The notes beneath the pieces were generated by a model. That model searched no databases and was not told where the DNA came from. It saw only the letters and a list, made by a program, of their open reading frames with translations. From Andeanibacterium sp036384795 (GTDB lineage: Bacteria; Pseudomonadota; Alphaproteobacteria; Sphingomonadales; Sphingomonadaceae), in the NCBI GenBank assembly GCA_036384795.1, contig DASVLP010000033.1:7212-71211 (forward strand): 64,000 nucleotides of DNA. Reading direction: 5' to 3'. A program made the translations under genes and the position numbers. Of the stretch, positions 1-8,436 are shown piece after piece (the stretch's first letter is position 1; every line of letters starts with the position of its first letter).

Positions 1-737
1 AACTCGCGCTGCTGCTCGGCCAGGCGAGCGATCGCGCGGCGCTGGAGCGCGAGCAGCACGAGCGCGAGCGGGTCGAGCAGAGCGACCGCTTGCGCCGCAC
101 CCTGCTCACCTCGCTGGCGCACGATTTCCGCACGCCTCTGACGGTGATCACCGGCCAGCTCGCGACGTTGTCCGCAAAGTCTTCCGAAGCCCAAGATGCC
201 CTGCGCGCCGCCCGCCGCCTCGACCGCACGATCGACGACCTGTTCGCCGCCGCGCGGCTCGAGGAAGGCTCGCTCGCGCTGGCGCCGGAGAGCCTTGACC
301 TGGTCGATGCAGCGAGCGCCGCATGCGAGGCGGTTGCGCTGCCTGCGCGGATCGCGCTCCAGCGCGCGATCCCGGCGGACTTGCCGTTCGTGCGCGCCGA
401 CCCCGTGCTGCTGCACCACGTGCTGCTGAACCTGCTCGACAATGCCGCGCGCCATGCGAAAACACACGTCGCGCTTGCCGCGCGGGCCGAGGAGGATCGG
501 GTGACGCTGGCAATTTCCGACGATGGCAAGGGCATTCCCGAAGCCGAACGCGCACGCGTGTTCGAGCGCTTTGCGCGGATCGAGGGCAGCGACCGCCACG
601 AAGGCAGCGGGCTCGGGCTGTCGATCGTCAAAGGGTTCGCCGACGCGATGGCGATCGCGGTCGAGGTGGGCGAAGCGCCGACAGGCGGGGCCTGCTTCAC
701 CCTCGCGTTGCCGCGGGCCGAAGGACCCGCACCATGA
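1..737 (+). CDS. kdpD: Sensor histidine kinase KdpD, C-terminal part (5' truncated by window edge)
   Basis: C-terminal kinase core of the potassium sensor kinase, about 245 residues visible. The reading frame is open from the window edge, so the N-terminal KdpD and Usp domains and membrane helices lie outside. The phosphorylation motif SLAHDFRTPL has its histidine codon at 120-122. It is followed by the ATP-binding N box (NLLDNAARHA), G1 (DDGKGIPE) and G2 (GSGLGLSIVKG). The stop overlaps the kdpE start as ATGA, which implies translational coupling. By family knowledge KdpD phosphorylates KdpE to control the KdpFABC potassium pump, which presumably lies upstream of the window. Naming it KdpD rather than a generic kinase rests on the motif wording and the KdpE neighbour. 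Confidence 0.85.
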   Translation, partial: LALLLGQASDRAALEREQHERERVEQSDRLRRTLLTSLAHDFRTPLTVITGQLATLSAKSSEAQDALRAARRLDRTIDDLFAAARLEEGSLALAPESLDLVDAASAACEAVALPARIALQRAIPADLPFVRADPVLLHHVLLNLLDNAARHAKTHVALAARAEEDRVTLAISDDGKGIPEAERARVFERFARIEGSDRHEGSGLGLSIVKGFADAMAIAVEVGEAPTGGACFTLALPRAEGPAP

Positions 738-1420
738 GCCGGGTGCTGGCGGTCGACGATGAACCCGCGATCCGGCGCCTGCTCGCCGCGATCCTCACGC
801 GCGGCGGCCATGAGGCGGCGACGGCAGCCAACGCGCGCGAAGCACTCGCCCTGCTGGCGCGCGGCGGGATCGACGCGGTGCTGCTCGACCTCGGCCTGCC
901 GGACCGCGACGGGATCGAGTTGGTCGGCGCGATCCGCGCGGAATCGCAAGTGCCGATCATCGTGGTTACCGCGCGCTCGGACGTGTCGGAAAAGATCGCC
1001 GCGCTCGATTTGGGGGCCGACGACTACGTGACCAAGCCGTTCGACGCCGACGAACTGCTCGCCCGCCTCCGCTCGGCATTGCGGCGGGCCGAAAGCAATG
1101 GCGAAGCAAGGCCCGAAAGCGTGGAGTTCGGCCCGATCGCGATCGACCGCGCCCGGCACGAAGCGCGCCTGAACGGCGCACCGGTTGCGCTGACCCCCAA
1201 GGAATTCGCTGTGCTGGAAACCCTCACCGAGGCCGGCGGCCGGGTGCTCACCCACGCCGCGATCCTCGAGCGCGTGTGGGGCAAGGCCCACGTCGCCGAC
1301 GTCGACTATTTGCGCGTCGCGATCCGTGCGCTGCGGCTGAAGCTTGAGGCGGATCCGTCCGCTCCCAGGCTGATCAGGAATGAGCCGGCGATCGGCTACC
1401 GCTTGGCGGATATTGCCTGA
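734..1420 (+). CDS. kdpE: Response regulator KdpE, OmpR family
   Basis: DNA-binding response regulator of 228 residues. The receiver domain (about 1-115) has the acidic pocket DDE at 8-10, phosphoacceptor D52 in VLLDLGLPD, T79 and K101 in TKPF. A winged-helix trans_reg_C domain follows (about 130-225, with LTPKEFAVL and the final GYRL). The ATG at 734 overlaps the kdpD stop, so the two are coupled. A frame extension further upstream was rejected because the receiver begins immediately with MSRVLAVDDE. Known family role: activates kdpFABC when potassium is limiting or osmolarity changes. Confidence 0.9.
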   Translation: MSRVLAVDDEPAIRRLLAAILTRGGHEAATAANAREALALLARGGIDAVLLDLGLPDRDGIELVGAIRAESQVPIIVVTARSDVSEKIAALDLGADDYVTKPFDADELLARLRSALRRAESNGEARPESVEFGPIAIDRARHEARLNGAPVALTPKEFAVLETLTEAGGRVLTHAAILERVWGKAHVADVDYLRVAIRALRLKLEADPSAPRLIRNEPAIGYRLADIA

Positions 1421-1526
1421 ATGGGGGGCGGGGGTGAACCTTCTCCCCCTCTGGACACCGCGCCCGATCGCAGCGAAGCTGGCAACGCATGACCCGCGCC
1501 ATAGCCGGGCCGCGAGGGGAGGACGG

Positions 1527-2759
1527 ATGCAACAGGGCCGATCGAGCGCGGGCTACCAGGTGCTGCTGGTCGGCCTGTTGTGCCTGAACTTCGGCATCTT
1601 GTTCTTCGATCGCAACGCGCTCAATTTCCTGATGCCTTACGTGCAGCCGGAACTGGACCTCAGCTACACCCAGGTCGGCATGCTCGGCTCGGCGCTGTCG
1701 CTGACCTGGGCGCTGGCGGCGATCTTCGTCGGCTGGCTGTCAGATAAGCTCGCGCGGCGCAAGATCATCATCGTCGTGTCGACCCTGGTGTTCGCCGCGT
1801 GCTCGGTGATCTCCGGGCTGGCTCAGACGTTCCTGATGCTGCTCGCCGCGCGGCTGGTGATGGGGCTGTCGGAAGGCGGGGTGATGCCGATCAGCCATGC
1901 GATGGTCGCCGCCGAAGTCGCGCCCGAGCGGCGCGGGGTGGCGCAAGGCATCGCGCAGAACCTCGGCTCGAGCCTGCTCGGCTCGACGGTCGCGCCGCTG
2001 GTGCTGGTGCCGATCGCGCTCGCGTGGGGCTGGCGGCACGCGTTCTTCCTCGCCGCGGTGCCGGGCTTGATCTCTGCCCTGCTGATCATGCTGTTCATCG
2101 CCGAGCGGCCGCTGCCTAAGCAACCGCCGCGCGTTGCCGGCGAGCGGTTGCCGCTGATCGACACGCTGACCAACCGCAACGTGATCGCCTGCGCGGTGAT
2201 GGCGGTGCTGCTGGTTTCCTACCTGGTGGTCACCTGGGCGTTCATGCCGCTGGTGCTGGTGCAATACCGCCATATCGACGACCACACCGCGGCCAACCTG
2301 ATGGCCGTGCTCGGAATCGCTTCGGCAATCGCCGCGTTCGTGATCCCGGCGATTTCCGATTATGTCGGGCGCAAGCCGGTGATGGCGGTTTCGACGCTGG
2401 TCGGCACGATCCTGCCGCTCGGCGCGCTGTATTACGACGGGCCCGCGTGGATGCTCGGCGTGATCTTCTTCGTCGGCTGGCTGTTCAACGGGATCTTTCC
2501 GATGTTCATGGCGACGGTGCCCACCGAAAGCGTCAGCCCGCGCCAGGTCGCCGCGGCGATCGGGATCGTGATGGGCGTGGGCGAGATCCTCGGCGGCGTG
2601 TTCGCGCCCTCGCTCGCCGGCAAGCTCAGCGACATCTATGGGCTCCAGGCGCCGCTGTGGCTGCTGTTGGCGCTCGCGGTGCTGGGCGCGGCGACTGCGC
2701 TGTTCCTCAGGGAAACGGCGCCGCGCGTGACGGCGCGGACCGCCCCTGCAGCAATCTGA
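1527..2759 (+). CDS. MFS transporter, ACS-like (anion:cation symporter type)
   Basis: Inner-membrane transporter of 410 residues with about twelve hydrophobic segments. The start at 1527 is chosen because GAGGGGAGG lies just upstream and the first helix follows at once (GYQVLLVGLLCLNFGILFF). MFS signature elements include the loop 2-3 motif GWLSDKLARRK and a second-half repeat DYVGRKPVM. RxxMGLSEGG in TM4 is typical of anion:cation symporter members that carry organic acids. The substrate cannot be read from the sequence. The gene sits 16 bases before an NTF2-fold gene on the same strand, so they may be co-transcribed. Confidence 0.8.
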   Translation: MQQGRSSAGYQVLLVGLLCLNFGILFFDRNALNFLMPYVQPELDLSYTQVGMLGSALSLTWALAAIFVGWLSDKLARRKIIIVVSTLVFAACSVISGLAQTFLMLLAARLVMGLSEGGVMPISHAMVAAEVAPERRGVAQGIAQNLGSSLLGSTVAPLVLVPIALAWGWRHAFFLAAVPGLISALLIMLFIAERPLPKQPPRVAGERLPLIDTLTNRNVIACAVMAVLLVSYLVVTWAFMPLVLVQYRHIDDHTAANLMAVLGIASAIAAFVIPAISDYVGRKPVMAVSTLVGTILPLGALYYDGPAWMLGVIFFVGWLFNGIFPMFMATVPTESVSPRQVAAAIGIVMGVGEILGGVFAPSLAGKLSDIYGLQAPLWLLLALAVLGAATALFLRETAPRVTARTAPAAI

Positions 2760-2775
2760 AACGGGAGAAACGAAG

Positions 2776-3234
2776 ATGGCACGCCCTGCGGTGGAAGACG
2801 AACTGGCGATCCGCGAGCTCTATGCGCGCTACAGCTGGGCGCTCGATACCGGCGATACCGACGGCTACGTGAACCTGTTCACCGAGGACGCCGAAGCGAC
2901 CGAGGAAACTGCTTCCGGCGAGCTCGAAGTGCGCAAGGGGCGCGAGGAAATCCGCAAGCTGGTGCTGAAGTTCCACCAGCGGCCCGATTTTCCCGGCCAC
3001 CAGCACCAGATGGACCAGCTGGTGTTCGAAGCCGACTCGCAGGGGCGGCCCGACCGCTGGATCGTGCGCTCTTACGCCTGGGCGACGATCAATCGCCCGC
3101 CCGCGCCGCCGCACCTGCACTGGTGCGGGCATATCCGCGACGAAGTCCGCAAAGTCGACGGCGAATGGAAGATCGCCGCCAAGGACATCATGGGTTGGGC
3201 GGGAAAGGTGCTCGAACGCTTCGAGCGACGCTAG
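2776..3234 (+). CDS. NTF2/SnoaL-like fold protein
   Basis: A 152-residue protein with the features of the SnoaL-like / ring-hydroxylating dioxygenase beta-like family. An early helix carries ELAIRELYARYSWALDTGDTDGY and the phrase LFTEDAEATE, followed by a curved-sheet region ending in GEWKIAAKDIMGW. Such proteins are single-domain enzymes (isomerases, hydratases, cyclases) or small-molecule binders. No catalytic assignment is possible here. GGGAGAA precedes the ATG. The gene follows the MFS transporter by 16 bases, which suggests a joint role in uptake and processing of some organic compound (inference). Its stop codon overlaps the xerC stop of the opposite strand. Confidence 0.7.
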   Translation: MARPAVEDELAIRELYARYSWALDTGDTDGYVNLFTEDAEATEETASGELEVRKGREEIRKLVLKFHQRPDFPGHQHQMDQLVFEADSQGRPDRWIVRSYAWATINRPPAPPHLHWCGHIRDEVRKVDGEWKIAAKDIMGWAGKVLERFERR

Positions 3235-4127
3235 CCCCGCTCGCGCGGGTGCGCGGCGCGGTAGGTGTCGAGCAGCTTGGCGGCATCGACCTTGGTGTAG
3301 ATCTGCGTCGAGCCCAGGCTCGCATGGCCGAGCAGTTCCTGCAGGCTGCGCAAGTCCGCCCCGGCGCCGAGCAGGTGGGTCGCGAAGCTGTGGCGCAGCG
3401 CGTGGGGCGTGGCGGTGGGCGGCAGGCCGAGCGCGACGCGCGCGCGGGCCATCGCCTTCTGCACCATGCCCTGGCTGAGCGGGCCGCCTTTCGCGCCGCG
3501 AAACAGCGGTTCGTTCGGCGTAACCGGCCACGGGCACTGGCGCGCGTAGTCGGCCACGGCAGCGCGCACCGCGGGCAGGATCGGCACCACGCGCTGCTTG
3601 TTGCCCTTGCCGGTGACGGTGAGCACCTCGCCCAGCGGAACGTCGTTTCCCTTGAGCGAGAGCGCCTCGGCGATGCGCAGCCCGGCGCCGTAGAGCAGTA
3701 TCAATACGGCGCTGTCGCGCGCGCCGATCCATGCCGCAGCTGCGTCATCCTTGACCAGTTCGGTGAGGTTCACCGCGTCGTCCGGCGTGACCGGGCGCGG
3801 CAGGCCCTTCTTGAGCCGGGGCCCGCGCAGGCGCGGGGCGCCACCGTCGATCATCCCCGCTTTGTCGCGAGCGAAGGCGATGAAGCTTTTGAGCGCGGAC
3901 AGCTCGCGCGCGGCGCTGGCGTTGCCGATCCCGTCGGCGCGGCGATGGGCGAGTTGTGCGCGCAAGGCCGGGCCGTCGAGCCGGGCGAGGGCGGGCCAGT
4001 CGGGATCGCCGAGCCGGTCGAGCAAGCGCGCGGCGCTCGCGAGATAGGCGCGGACCGTGTGCGGGCTGCGGCGGCGCGATTGGGCGAGGTGGGCGCCCCA
4101 TTCCTCGAGGATTTCGGGGCGCCTCAC
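3231..4127 (-). CDS. xerC: Tyrosine recombinase XerC
   Basis: Site-specific recombinase of 298 residues, the usual Xer length. It has an N-terminal SAM-like core-binding domain (about 1-95) and a catalytic domain with all expected residues: R151 (GLRIAEAL), K174 (GKGNKQR), H242 and R245 (PHALRHSFATH), H268 (LGHAS) and nucleophile Y277 (QIYT). The GTG start at 4127 overlaps the hemW stop; an upstream extension would bury the gene in hemW and add 33 unlike residues. XerC with XerD resolves chromosome dimers at dif. It could be XerD by sequence alone; chromosomal recombinase rather than phage integrase is supported by the housekeeping context. Confidence 0.85.
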   Translation of the reverse strand: MRRPEILEEWGAHLAQSRRRSPHTVRAYLASAARLLDRLGDPDWPALARLDGPALRAQLAHRRADGIGNASAARELSALKSFIAFARDKAGMIDGGAPRLRGPRLKKGLPRPVTPDDAVNLTELVKDDAAAAWIGARDSAVLILLYGAGLRIAEALSLKGNDVPLGEVLTVTGKGNKQRVVPILPAVRAAVADYARQCPWPVTPNEPLFRGAKGGPLSQGMVQKAMARARVALGLPPTATPHALRHSFATHLLGAGADLRSLQELLGHASLGSTQIYTKVDAAKLLDTYRAAHPRERG

Positions 4128-5269
4128 GCCGCAACCAGGTCGGCCGGCACCAGTTCGCCGAGCAGCGCGTCGAGCAGCGGCATGCCTGCCTCCGTGACGC
4201 CAATCCGTCCGCCTTCGCGCCAGCACAGGCCCTGGTCCGCGTAGAATTCGAGGCGAGGCCGGTCGATCAACTCGTCGATCCCGAACCGTGCCGACATCGC
4301 GGCCAGGTCGATCCCCTCGGCGAGCCGCAGCCCCATCAGCAGCGCCTCGCTCGCCTGCTCACTGGCCGAAAGCCGCCGTTCTTCGGCGATGCCGTGGCCC
4401 TGTGACGCCACCGCTTCAAGCCAGTTCTCGGGCTTCCTGTGCCTTACCGTCGCGACGCCGCCGCGCCGGCCGTGCGCGCCCGGGCCGATCCCGGCATAGT
4501 CCTGGTAGCGCCAGTAGGCGAGGTTGTGGCGGCTTTCCTCGCCCGGGCTGGCGTGGTTCGAAACCTCGTAGGCGGGGAAGCCTGCCCGGTCGGTCAGCTC
4601 ACGGGTCAGGGCGAACATGTCGGCCGCGCGGTCGTCGTCGAGCGGGGTGAATTCGCCCTGCCGGACCATTGTCGCGAACCGTGTCCCCGGCTCGATCGTG
4701 AGCTGGTAGAGCGACAAGTGATGGCCAGCCAGTTGCAGCGCGGTTGCGAGTTGCTTCCGCCACATCCTGAGATCCTGGCCCGGCAGGGCGTAGATCAGAT
4801 CGAACGACACGCGATCGAACCAATCGTGCGCCGTTTCGAGCGCCTCCAGGCCCTCTTCGGCATCGTGCAAACGCCCGAGAAATCGCAATGCCTCGTTGTC
4901 GAGCGATTGCAGGCCGAGCGACACGCGGTTGATTCCTGCTGATGCCAAATCCTTGAATTTGCTCGTCTCGACCGAGCTCGGATTGGCTTCGAGGGTGATT
5001 TCGATGCCCGGCGCGAAGCCCCACAGCTTTTCCGCTTCGTTGAGCAATTCCTCAGCCAAAGCCGGCGGCATCAAGGATGGCGTCCCGCCCCCGAAAAACA
5101 CGCTTTCCAGCGGTTCTCCGCCCACCATCCGAGCTTCGTGCCGCAGGTCCGCCAGCAAAGCATGACGCCACTGCGGCAGGTCGATCCGCTCCCGCACATG
5201 CGAGTTGAAATCGCAATAAGGGCATTTGGCGAGGCAGAAGGGCCAATGAATGTAGAGCGCGCGGGCCAT
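4124..5269 (-). CDS. hemW: Radical SAM heme chaperone HemW
   Basis: A 381-residue radical SAM protein. The N-terminal CxxxCxxC cluster site is C12, C16 and C19 (FCLAKCPYC), followed by FFGGGTPSLM and the HemN/HemW-type core with SLGLQSL. The C-terminal HemN domain carries YARGSNH-like wording in EVSNHASPGEESRHNLAYW. HemW lacks the extra N-terminal segment of true coproporphyrinogen dehydrogenase HemN and is now understood as a heme-insertion chaperone. The ATG at 5269 is preferred over a TTG three codons upstream. It lies in the minus-strand cluster rph-rdgB-hemW-xerC, 11 bases downstream of rdgB. Confidence 0.88.
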   Translation of the reverse strand: MARALYIHWPFCLAKCPYCDFNSHVRERIDLPQWRHALLADLRHEARMVGGEPLESVFFGGGTPSLMPPALAEELLNEAEKLWGFAPGIEITLEANPSSVETSKFKDLASAGINRVSLGLQSLDNEALRFLGRLHDAEEGLEALETAHDWFDRVSFDLIYALPGQDLRMWRKQLATALQLAGHHLSLYQLTIEPGTRFATMVRQGEFTPLDDDRAADMFALTRELTDRAGFPAYEVSNHASPGEESRHNLAYWRYQDYAGIGPGAHGRRGGVATVRHRKPENWLEAVASQGHGIAEERRLSASEQASEALLMGLRLAEGIDLAAMSARFGIDELIDRPRLEFYADQGLCWREGGRIGVTEAGMPLLDALLGELVPADLVAA

Positions 5270-5280
5270 TGCCGCCAAGT

Positions 5281-5910
5281 CTAGCGGCCGAACTGCTCTG
5301 CGACCAGCTTCGCGAACGCATCCGCGCGGTGGCTGATGCGGTGTTTCTCGGCGGGGTCGAGCTCTGCGAACGTTGCTTCGTAACCCTTTGGAATAAATAC
5401 CGGATCGTAGCCGAAGCCCATCGTCCCGCGCGGCGGCCAGGTGAGCGTGCCGTCAGCGCGGCCTTCGTAGACCGCCTGCTCGCCGTCCGGCCAGGCGAGA
5501 GCGAGGACGCAGGAAAACCAGGCGTTGCGCGGCGTGTCCGCTCCGAGGGACTGGAGCATCCCTTCGACTTTGCCCATCGCCATGTACCAATCGCGGCCGG
5601 GAGCGCCTTCGAACCACTGCCGCTCCGCCCAATCGGCGGTGTAGACCCCCGGCCGCCCGTCGAGCGCCGCGACCGACAGCCCGCTGTCGTCCGCCAGCGC
5701 GACGATTCCGCTGGCTTCCGCCGCGGCGCGGGCCTTGATCAGCGCGTTCTCGACGAAAGTCGTTCCGGTCTCGTCCGGCTCGGGCAGCCCGAGCGACCCG
5801 GCCGAGATGCAATCAATCCCGTAGGGCGCAAGAAGCGCGGCTATCTCTTTCAATTTCCCCGCATTGTGCGTGGCAATGACCAGCTTCCCGGAACCGATTG
5901 TGCGGGTCAT
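5281..5910 (-). CDS. rdgB: XTP/dITP diphosphatase (non-canonical purine NTP pyrophosphatase)
   Basis: House-cleaning Ham1/RdgB enzyme of 209 residues that hydrolyses XTP, dITP and ITP to monophosphates and pyrophosphate, keeping deaminated purines out of DNA. Seen in the sequence are the substrate motif THNAGK at 14-19, the metal/catalytic LADDSGL near residue 72, SARY-equivalent PGVYTADW, and the C-terminal MGFGYDPVF and RAD segments. The ATG overlaps the rph stop as ATGA, so translation is coupled, and hemW follows 11 bases later. Length and motif order are normal for the family. Confidence 0.92.
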   Translation of the reverse strand: MTRTIGSGKLVIATHNAGKLKEIAALLAPYGIDCISAGSLGLPEPDETGTTFVENALIKARAAAEASGIVALADDSGLSVAALDGRPGVYTADWAERQWFEGAPGRDWYMAMGKVEGMLQSLGADTPRNAWFSCVLALAWPDGEQAVYEGRADGTLTWPPRGTMGFGYDPVFIPKGYEATFAELDPAEKHRISHRADAFAKLVAEQFGR

Positions 5911-6620
5911 TTAACCGCGTTCGCCTGCGCGGCGTAAATCCGGTCGCAGCCGATCCGCGCGAGGCGCAACAGGCGTAGCAGCCCTTCCTCGTCGTACGTC
6001 GCGCCTTCGGCTGTGGCCTGGACTTCGGCGATCTGGCCGCCTTCGATCAGCACGAAGTTCGCGTCGGCATCGGCCGCAGAATCTTCGACGTAGTCAAGGT
6101 CAAGCACCGGTGTTCCGGCGCAGATTCCGCAGCTGATCGCGGCGACTTTGGCGGTGATCGGGTCCTGCGTGACAAGGCCCTGTTCCATCAGCTTGTTGAC
6201 CGCGAGCCGCAACGCGATCCACGCGCCCGAAATCGACGCGGTGCGGGTGCCGCCGTCGGCCTGGAGCACGTCGCAATCGAGCGTGATCTGCCGCTCGCCG
6301 AGCTTCTTCGGGTCTGTCACCGCACGCAAGCTTCGCCCGATAAGCCGCTGGATTTCTTGTGTTCGGCCGGATTGCTTGCCCTTCGCCGCCTCGCGCTGAC
6401 CGCGGGTGTGCGTCGCGCGCGGAAGCATCGAGTACTCGCCCGTCACCCAGCCTTCGCCTTTGCCGCGCAGCCACGGCGGCAGCCGTTCCTCGACGCTTGC
6501 GGTGCACAGCACCCGCGTGTCGCCGAACGCGATCAGGCAAGAGCCCTCCGCATGCTTGGTGAAGCCGGTGTGGATCTCGATGGCGCGCATTTCATCGGGC
6601 GCGCGGCCGGAAGGTCGCAT
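5907..6620 (-). CDS. rph: Ribonuclease PH
   Basis: Phosphorolytic 3'-5' exoribonuclease of 237 residues that trims the 3' ends of tRNA precursors. The start is set at 6620 (MRPSGRAPDEMRAIEI), the standard N-terminus of the family. The frame remains open about 90 bases upstream, but that extension is only translation of an intergenic palindrome (LRQAQGERKR) and is rejected. Core motifs are EYSMLPRATHTR, the phosphate-binding GRSLRAV, and LDCDVLQADGGTRTASISG. First gene of the minus-strand cluster rph-rdgB-hemW-xerC, divergent from hrcA. Confidence 0.92.
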   Translation of the reverse strand: MRPSGRAPDEMRAIEIHTGFTKHAEGSCLIAFGDTRVLCTASVEERLPPWLRGKGEGWVTGEYSMLPRATHTRGQREAAKGKQSGRTQEIQRLIGRSLRAVTDPKKLGERQITLDCDVLQADGGTRTASISGAWIALRLAVNKLMEQGLVTQDPITAKVAAISCGICAGTPVLDLDYVEDSAADADANFVLIEGGQIAEVQATAEGATYDEEGLLRLLRLARIGCDRIYAAQANAVK

Positions 6621-6641
6621 GGGATTTCCGATCTTTCTTTT

Positions 6642-6728
6642 CCGTTCGCCCTGAGCTTGTCGAAGGGCAGTCTTGGTTTTGACGCCGTAGAAGGAAAAGC
6701 GGTCCTTCGACAAGCTCAGGACGAACGG
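6642..6728. repeat. Intergenic inverted repeat between rph and hrcA
   Basis: Two 27-base arms at 6642-6668 and 6702-6728 are inverted copies with two mismatches, separated by 33 bases. Each arm contains CTGAGCTTGTCGAAGG or its complement. This word is widespread between genes in sphingomonads and other alphaproteobacteria (established knowledge). It sits in the divergent spacer, so a transcript across it would form a long stem. Confidence 0.8.
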
Positions 6729-6756
6729 GATTTTATTGAGCCACGGAACTGCCTAG

Positions 6757-7809
6757 ATGATCCGCATGGCCTCACCCCCCGTTACCGAGCTGACCAGCCG
6801 CGCGCGCGAGATTTTCCGCCTGGTGGTGGAAGGCTACATCTCGTCGGGCCAGCCGGTGGGCTCCAAGGCGCTGGCGGAAGAGGGGCGGCTGAACCTGTCG
6901 CCGGCCTCGATCCGTTCGGTATTGCACGATCTCGAAACGCTCGGCCTGCTTGCCGCGCCGCACACCAGCGCGGGCCGCCTGCCGACCGAAATGGGCCTGC
7001 GCCTGTTCGTCGACGGGATGATGCAGGTGGCCGAACCGACCGCGCAGGAGCGCGCCGCGATCGAGCGGCGGCTTGCCCGCCCGGGGCCGATCGAGCAGGC
7101 GCTCGAGGCGACCAGCGCGATCCTGTCGGATCTTTCCGCCGCCGCCGGCGTGGTGATGGTGCCGCGCAGCGAACCGCGCCTGTCGCTGATGAGCCTGGTG
7201 ACGCTGTCGCCAGGCAGGGCGCTCGCCGTGCTGGTCGGTGAGGATGGGGCGATCGAGAACCGGGTGCTGGAACTTCCCGACAACGTGCCGCCTTCCGCGC
7301 TCGAGCAGGCGAGCAACTACATCACTGCCCGGCTCGCGGGGCGCACTCTGGCGGAGGCGGCGCGGGCGATGCGCGCCGAGATCGCTTCGGGCCAATCGGC
7401 GCTCGACGAGGCGAGCCGCGGGTTGGTCGAACGCGGCCTGGCGGTGTGGAGCGAGGACGCGGGCCGCCGGCCGGTGCTGATCGTGCGCGGCCAGGCGAAT
7501 CTGCTCGACGAGAATGCGCTCGGCGACATCGAACGCGTCCGGCAACTGCTGGACGACCTCGAGAACAAGCAATCGATCGCGCAATTGCTCGAAACCGCGC
7601 GCGAGGCCGATGCGACGCGCATTTTCATCGGCTCGGAAAACCGGCTGTTCGCGCTGTCGGGCTCGGCGGTGATCGCCTCGCCCTATCGCGATCGCGAGGG
7701 CAGGGTGGTCGGCGTGGTGGGCGTGATCGGCCCGACGCGGTTGAATTACGCGCGGGTCGTCCCCATGGTGGACTTCACCGCTCAATCGCTGGGCAAATTG
7801 ATCGGCTAG
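6757..7809 (+). CDS. hrcA: Heat-inducible transcription repressor HrcA
   Basis: A 350-residue HrcA. The N-terminal winged helix contains TSRAREIFRLVVEGYISSGQ and PVGSKAL, then SPASIRSVLHDLE and GLLAAPHTSAGRLPTE, the most conserved signature of the family. The C-terminal GAF-like domain ends with VVGVIGPTRLNYARVVPMV. HrcA represses chaperone genes through CIRCE elements; no CIRCE inverted repeat was found upstream of hrcA or dnaK here, so its targets (usually groESL) are probably elsewhere. A second ATG at 6766 is an equally possible start. It precedes grpE by 21 bases, the usual order. Confidence 0.92.
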   Translation: MIRMASPPVTELTSRAREIFRLVVEGYISSGQPVGSKALAEEGRLNLSPASIRSVLHDLETLGLLAAPHTSAGRLPTEMGLRLFVDGMMQVAEPTAQERAAIERRLARPGPIEQALEATSAILSDLSAAAGVVMVPRSEPRLSLMSLVTLSPGRALAVLVGEDGAIENRVLELPDNVPPSALEQASNYITARLAGRTLAEAARAMRAEIASGQSALDEASRGLVERGLAVWSEDAGRRPVLIVRGQANLLDENALGDIERVRQLLDDLENKQSIAQLLETAREADATRIFIGSENRLFALSGSAVIASPYRDREGRVVGVVGVIGPTRLNYARVVPMVDFTAQSLGKLIG

Positions 7810-7830
7810 ACGGGCATTTAGAACAGACAG

Positions 7831-8433
7831 ATGATGATGAACGACGACAACAAGCAGCCGTTGCCAAACGACCTGGATGAAGCGGCCGCAGCGGAGCTGA
7901 AAGGCGTTCCGGAGGACCTGCTCGACCGCGGTGACGAAGCCGCCGGCGAGGGCGAATCGGTCCTCGGCGAGCTTACCCGGCTTCAGGACGATCTCGCCGC
8001 CGCGCAGCAGGAAGTGCTGTATGCGCAAGCCGAGACGCAGAACGTGCGCCGCCGGCTCGAAAAGGACATGGCCGACGCGCGCGCCTATGCGGTGACCGGC
8101 TTCGCGCGCGAGATTCTCTCGGTGGCCGACAACCTCGCGCGGGCGTTGCAGGCGGTGCCCTCCGACTTGCGCGAGGATGACCGGCTCAAGGGCTTGCTTG
8201 CCGGGATCGAGGCGACCCAACGCGAAGTCGACAAAGTGTTCGCCGCGCACGGAATCACCCGGATCGCGGCGATGGGCCTGCCGCTCGACCCGCATTTCCA
8301 CCAGGCGATGCTCGAAATCCCCAGCAACGATGCCGAGCCCGGCACCGTCGTCCAGGAAATGCAGGCCGGCTACATGATCAAGGACCGCCTGCTGCGCCCG
8401 GCGATGGTCGGAGTGGCGAAGAAGCCGGATTAG
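7831..8433 (+). CDS. grpE: Nucleotide exchange factor GrpE
   Basis: Cochaperone of 200 residues that releases ADP from DnaK. The acidic, disordered N-terminus is followed by a long helix (about 45-100: LTRLQDDLAAAQQEVLYAQAETQNVRRR) that forms the dimer coiled coil. The C-terminal beta domain contains GLPLDPHFHQAM and ends with RLLRPAMVGVAK, the family signature. Three consecutive ATG/ATG-like codons occur at 7831, 7834 and 7837 and any could be used. It follows hrcA directly, with dnaK-dnaJ 3 kb downstream. Convergent with vapC, only three bases apart. Confidence 0.93.
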   Translation: MMMNDDNKQPLPNDLDEAAAAELKGVPEDLLDRGDEAAGEGESVLGELTRLQDDLAAAQQEVLYAQAETQNVRRRLEKDMADARAYAVTGFAREILSVADNLARALQAVPSDLREDDRLKGLLAGIEATQREVDKVFAAHGITRIAAMGLPLDPHFHQAMLEIPSNDAEPGTVVQEMQAGYMIKDRLLRPAMVGVAKKPD

Positions 8434-8436
8434 GCG

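Noticed and set aside
1421..1470. G-run and C-run after kdpE as a terminator
   Set aside because: The possible stem of five G-C pairs is short and not followed by a T tract.
6621..6713. N-terminal extension of rph
   Set aside because: It encodes only the intergenic palindrome. The family N-terminus begins at 6620.
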